The notes under the pieces: model-generated
Database searches by the model: none
What the model saw: only the letters and a program-made list of their open reading frames with translations
What the model was told of the DNA's origin: nothing
Program-made: the position numbers and the translations under genes
Shown: positions 7,826 to 10,061 of the stretch, piece after piece
Layout of the letters: every line of letters begins with the position of its first letter
Position numbering within the stretch: position 1 is the stretch's first letter
Origin: Flavobacteriales bacterium
Lineage (GTDB): Bacteria; Bacteroidota; Bacteroidia; Flavobacteriales; Flavobacteriaceae
Length of the DNA: 10,061 nucleotides
Reading direction: 5' to 3'
NCBI GenBank assembly: GCA_027032855.1
Contig: JALVLX010000149.1
Span: 1 to 10,061 of the forward strand

Positions 7826-8734
7826 ATGTCCAAAAAAGTCATTTTTTTAGTTTTAGGGTTGCTCATTGCAGGTGTTGCAGGTTATAATTTTAAAGCGGAT
7901 CCTTATACCAATGAAGCTGTTAAAAACGGATTTCACAACAATTATAAAGTTTATGCGATTCCTATTCCGGATTCGTTGCAACTGGTAGATGAGCCGGTAC
8001 CTGTTAACCAAAAAGATGTCCGCGAACGTATCGACCGGGAGTTGTTGGTCAACACGTATTGGCAATCTAACGGACTTTTACTCTTTAAACGTAAAAACAA
8101 ATATTTTCCGATCATAGAACCTATTTTAAAACGTGAAGGTGTACCTGATGATTTTAAATATTTGGCAGTAGCCGAAAGTGGTTTACAAAATGTCACTTCA
8201 CCGGCTGGCGCCAAAGGTTTTTGGCAAATAATGAAAAAAACCGGCCAAGAACTCGGGTTGGAAATCAATGACGAGGTAGATGAACGCTATAATTTGGAAA
8301 AAGCAACTGTTGCCGCTTGTCAATATCTCAAAAAAGCCAAACAAAAATACGGCTCTTGGACCTTAGCTGCCGCTTCGTATAATGCAGGTATGAGCAAAAT
8401 CTCTAAAGAATTGGAACGTCAAAAAGTTGACAATTACTACGATTTATTGTTAACCAGTGAGACTTCCCGTTATGTGCCACGCATCATTGCGTTAAAACAT
8501 ATCTTGGAACACCCCAAAGAATTTGGTTTTATTTTTAGCAAAGATGATTTATACACAACTTATGACTCTTACGAAGTAAAAGTAGATAGCAGTATTGAAG
8601 ATTTGGCGCTGTTTGCCATAGAACACAATATGACTTACAAAGAATTAAAACTCCTGAATCCTTGGCTTCGCAGTGACAAACTGACTAATAAACAAGGAAA
8701 AATTTATCATATTAAAATACTGAAAAACAAATAG
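7826..8734 (+). CDS. Lytic murein transglycosylase, GH23 (MltD-like) with LysM-like C-terminus
   Basis: The 302-residue enzyme cleaves the beta-1,4 bond between MurNAc and GlcNAc in peptidoglycan, leaving a 1,6-anhydroMurNAc end, in the periplasm. An N-terminal hydrophobic stretch (about 5-20, VIFLVLGLLIAGVAGY) serves as signal peptide or anchor; no lipobox cysteine is present. The SLT domain covers about 90-225. It has the catalytic Glu117 in YLAVAESGLQ, then SPAGAKGFWQIM, and the family motif ASYNAGMSKI (183-192). Residues about 247-302 (YEVKVDSSIEDLALFAIEH, YKELKLLNPWL) look like one divergent LysM peptidoglycan-binding module, which fits the MltD group. The ATG at 7826 is preferred over the TTG at 7778 because it starts the signal sequence and sits behind a good promoter. 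The gene stands alone and converges on the minus-strand genes. Confidence 0.92.
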   Translation: MSKKVIFLVLGLLIAGVAGYNFKADPYTNEAVKNGFHNNYKVYAIPIPDSLQLVDEPVPVNQKDVRERIDRELLVNTYWQSNGLLLFKRKNKYFPIIEPILKREGVPDDFKYLAVAESGLQNVTSPAGAKGFWQIMKKTGQELGLEINDEVDERYNLEKATVAACQYLKKAKQKYGSWTLAAASYNAGMSKISKELERQKVDNYYDLLLTSETSRYVPRIIALKHILEHPKEFGFIFSKDDLYTTYDSYEVKVDSSIEDLALFAIEHNMTYKELKLLNPWLRSDKLTNKQGKIYHIKILKNK

Positions 8735-8791
8735 ATTTACAAACTACCCTGTCTAAAGTAAAACAGACTGTTTTTGGCAAAATCTATAAAA

Positions 8792-8965
8792 TTATTTTTT
8801 GCTAAATTTCCTTGCCACGTATTCCCCCACAATACCACTTACTATAGTACTGATAGAAATAATCGAAGCATCACGTAACGTAATTTTATCCAAAAAAAAT
8901 GCGCCCCAAATAACGCCGAATATTAACAATAAAATCAAAAAAGCTTTCAATATTTCAGAATTCAT
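8792..8965 (-). CDS. Small membrane protein, 57 residues, unknown function
   Basis: This is a short minus-strand frame with ATG at 8965-8963 and TAA at 8794-8792. The product opens MNSEILKAFLILLLIFGVIW and closes GIVGEYVARKFSKK. Two hydrophobic segments (about 6-24 and 34-48) flank a short charged turn (LDKITLRD), and the end is positively charged, as expected for a two-helix inner-membrane protein with cytoplasmic C-terminus. It lies 29 bases downstream of queG on the same strand, behind a full-match TAnnTTTG element, and ends 57 bases from the converging transglycosylase stop. The plus-strand frame opposite it (8799-8990) reads as an ordinary shadow, rich in Asn, Ile and Pro. I do not recognise the family. 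The coding call rests on composition, promoter and spacing. Confidence 0.65.
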   Translation of the reverse strand: MNSEILKAFLILLLIFGVIWGAFFLDKITLRDASIISISTIVSGIVGEYVARKFSKK

Positions 8966-8981
8966 GTTTTGTGGTTTTTTA

Positions 8982-9014
8982 CAAATATAAAAAACTAATC
9001 AGACAAAAACTCAA
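8982..9014 (-). promoter_or_regulatory. Promoter candidate for the small membrane gene
   Basis: On the minus strand a full-match -7 element TATATTTG (8989 to 8982) precedes the ATG at 8965. TTG at 9014 to 9012 lies 22 bases upstream, the long end of the accepted spacing. The promoter overlaps the last codons of queG. A predicted transcript would have a leader of about 10 bases. The -33 part is weak. Confidence 0.45.
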
Positions 9015-9954
9015 TATTCCGCTTCAAACCGCTAAACTTTGTGCGTTTTACGGCAGACTTTTTAAAAATATCGCGAAAAACAGTTTCTGTAATTTCTTCC
9101 CAATCTTGTTTGGTCATCTGTAGCAAATCGGGGTGGGGGGTGAAAAACGGTTCGTTGTGTGGCAGGCTGAATTTATTCCACGGGCATACATCTTGACAGA
9201 CATCGCAACCGAACATCCAATCGTCAAATTTGCCACGCATATCTGCCGGCAGTTCGTCTCGCAACTCAATGGTCAAATATGAAATACATCTGCTTGCATC
9301 AATGGTTTTATTATCCTTAATAGCTTCGGTAGGACAAGCAACAATACAATTGGTGCAAGAACCGCAGTGGTCTGTACGGAACGGTGCGTCAAAAGTTTCA
9401 AAATCCAAATCTGAAATGATTTCTGCTAAAAAGAAAAACGAGCCTTTGTTTTTTTGGATAATCAAACTGTGCTTACCTTCCCAGCCTATACCTGCACGGC
9501 GTGCCCAGGCGCGCTCAAGCACCGGCGCCGAATCGGTGAAAACACGTCCTTCAACAGTGGCAATTGTAGTGTTGATAAAATAAACTAATTCGCTTAATTT
9601 ATCTTTGAGCACAAAATGATAATCTTTACCGTAAGCATATTTGGCTATTTTGTAAGTATTTGCAATTTGTTTTTGTTCCGGAAAATAATTGTAAGATAAA
9701 GAAATAACAGATTTGGCTCCGGGCACCAACAAACGCGGGTCCAATCGTTTGTCAAAATGATTTTCCATATACAGCATCTTACCATGATAGCCGTTTTTGA
9801 GCCAATTTTCTAAACGACCGGCTTCTTCTTCTAAAAAACCGGCTTTGGCAAAACCTATATTGTTAAAGCCTAACTCTAAAGCTTTTTTGCGTATGCTTTC
9901 TTTTTGTTGATTGCTGATTTTCAAATTAATACTTTTTTGAACCACAAAAGTCAC
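8995..9954 (-). CDS. queG: Epoxyqueuosine reductase (QueG)
   Basis: QueG carries out the last step of queuosine synthesis: it reduces epoxyqueuosine at position 34 of GUN-anticodon tRNAs, using cobalamin and two [4Fe-4S] clusters, in the cytoplasm. Numbered from the GTG at 9954 (319 residues), the eight cluster cysteines are all present: C197, C200, C203, C207 (CGSCTNCIVACP), C223, and C250, C253, C257 (GCDVCQDVCPWN). The probable proton donor is Asp141 in TDSAPVLERAWARRAGIGWEGK. LDPRLLVPGAKSVISL and the end SAVKRTKFSGLKRN are typical of the family. The start is uncertain: no ATG exists before Met60, a stop lies just upstream at 9963-9961, and the GTG candidates (9954, 9945) fall within the repeat at the right edge. 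TTG at 9924-9922, giving 309 residues starting just before KISNQQKES, is a good alternative. No other queuosine gene is in the window. Confidence 0.95.
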   Translation of the reverse strand: MTFVVQKSINLKISNQQKESIRKKALELGFNNIGFAKAGFLEEEAGRLENWLKNGYHGKMLYMENHFDKRLDPRLLVPGAKSVISLSYNYFPEQKQIANTYKIAKYAYGKDYHFVLKDKLSELVYFINTTIATVEGRVFTDSAPVLERAWARRAGIGWEGKHSLIIQKNKGSFFFLAEIISDLDFETFDAPFRTDHCGSCTNCIVACPTEAIKDNKTIDASRCISYLTIELRDELPADMRGKFDDWMFGCDVCQDVCPWNKFSLPHNEPFFTPHPDLLQMTKQDWEEITETVFRDIFKKSAVKRTKFSGLKRNIEFLSD

Positions 9955-10060
9955 ATAAGTTCATATAAGTTTTTTTTCTTTGTGTTCTTATGTTTCTTAT
10001 GTGGTTTTAATTTATTTATTTTATCTTTTGAACCACAAAAGTCACATAGGTTCATATAAG
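9935..10060. repeat. Direct repeats with an intervening inverted copy
   Basis: The 35-base stretch 9935-9969 recurs at 10026-10060 with one difference (ACATAAG against ACATAGG), a period of 91. Between them, CTTATGTTTCTTATGTGGTT (9987-10006) is an imperfect inverted copy. It can pair with 9940-9959 over about 17 of 20 positions, giving a long hairpin with a 27-base loop. The second copy ends one base before the window edge, so the array may continue. The left copy reaches the 5' end of queG. No gene is visible in this stretch. Confidence 0.8.
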
Positions 10061-10061
10061 C

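Noticed and set aside
8749..8775. Possible terminator after the transglycosylase (GTCT/AGAC followed by TGTTTTT)
   Set aside because: The stem has only four pairs with a ten-base loop, too weak to call, although some terminator is expected between these converging genes.
8799..8990. Plus-strand frame of 63 codons starting with MLNFLATY
   Set aside because: It is antisense to the better-supported small membrane gene, runs across that gene's promoter, has a non-ATG start and shows no domain-like composition.

Overview
The window looks like a chromosomal segment of a Bacteroidota bacterium, most likely of the class Flavobacteriia. Four things point there: low G+C; a large secreted protein ending in a type B sorting domain of the type IX secretion system (T9SS), which is found only in this phylum; promoters of the Bacteroidota form (TTG or TTTG, about 19-22 bases, then TAnnTTTG) close upstream of several starts; and start regions without Shine-Dalgarno sequences. 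The assignment rests on these features, not on a database search.

Layout, left to right. Positions 2-757 are the 3' two thirds of a class III PLP-dependent aminotransferase, cut by the window edge. Positions 758-1078 hold no gene but contain a structured block of small palindromes and degenerate seven-base repeats. Positions 1079-2811 are a two-gene ABC exporter operon (BcrA-type ATPase and ABC-2 permease, overlapping by ATGA). Positions 2870-5527 encode an 885-residue T9SS cargo protein with its own promoter. A strong intrinsic terminator follows and ends three bases before the start of uvrB (5593-7593), the nucleotide excision repair helicase. A spacer with a seven-base tandem repeat leads to a promoter and a GH23 lytic transglycosylase with a LysM-like tail (7826-8734). 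On the minus strand, converging on it, are queG (epoxyqueuosine reductase, 8995-9954) and, downstream of queG, a 57-residue membrane protein (8792-8965). The right edge (9935-10060) carries a direct plus inverted repeat that runs into the start of queG.

The genes do not form one pathway. uvrB, queG and the transglycosylase are housekeeping genes for DNA repair, tRNA modification and wall remodelling. The ABC pair and the T9SS cargo are envelope functions with unknown substrates. I found no phage, transposase, CRISPR array, toxin-antitoxin or defence system. The points worth a second look are the intergenic repeats, the repeat-overlapped queG start, the terminator packed against uvrB, and the small membrane gene.
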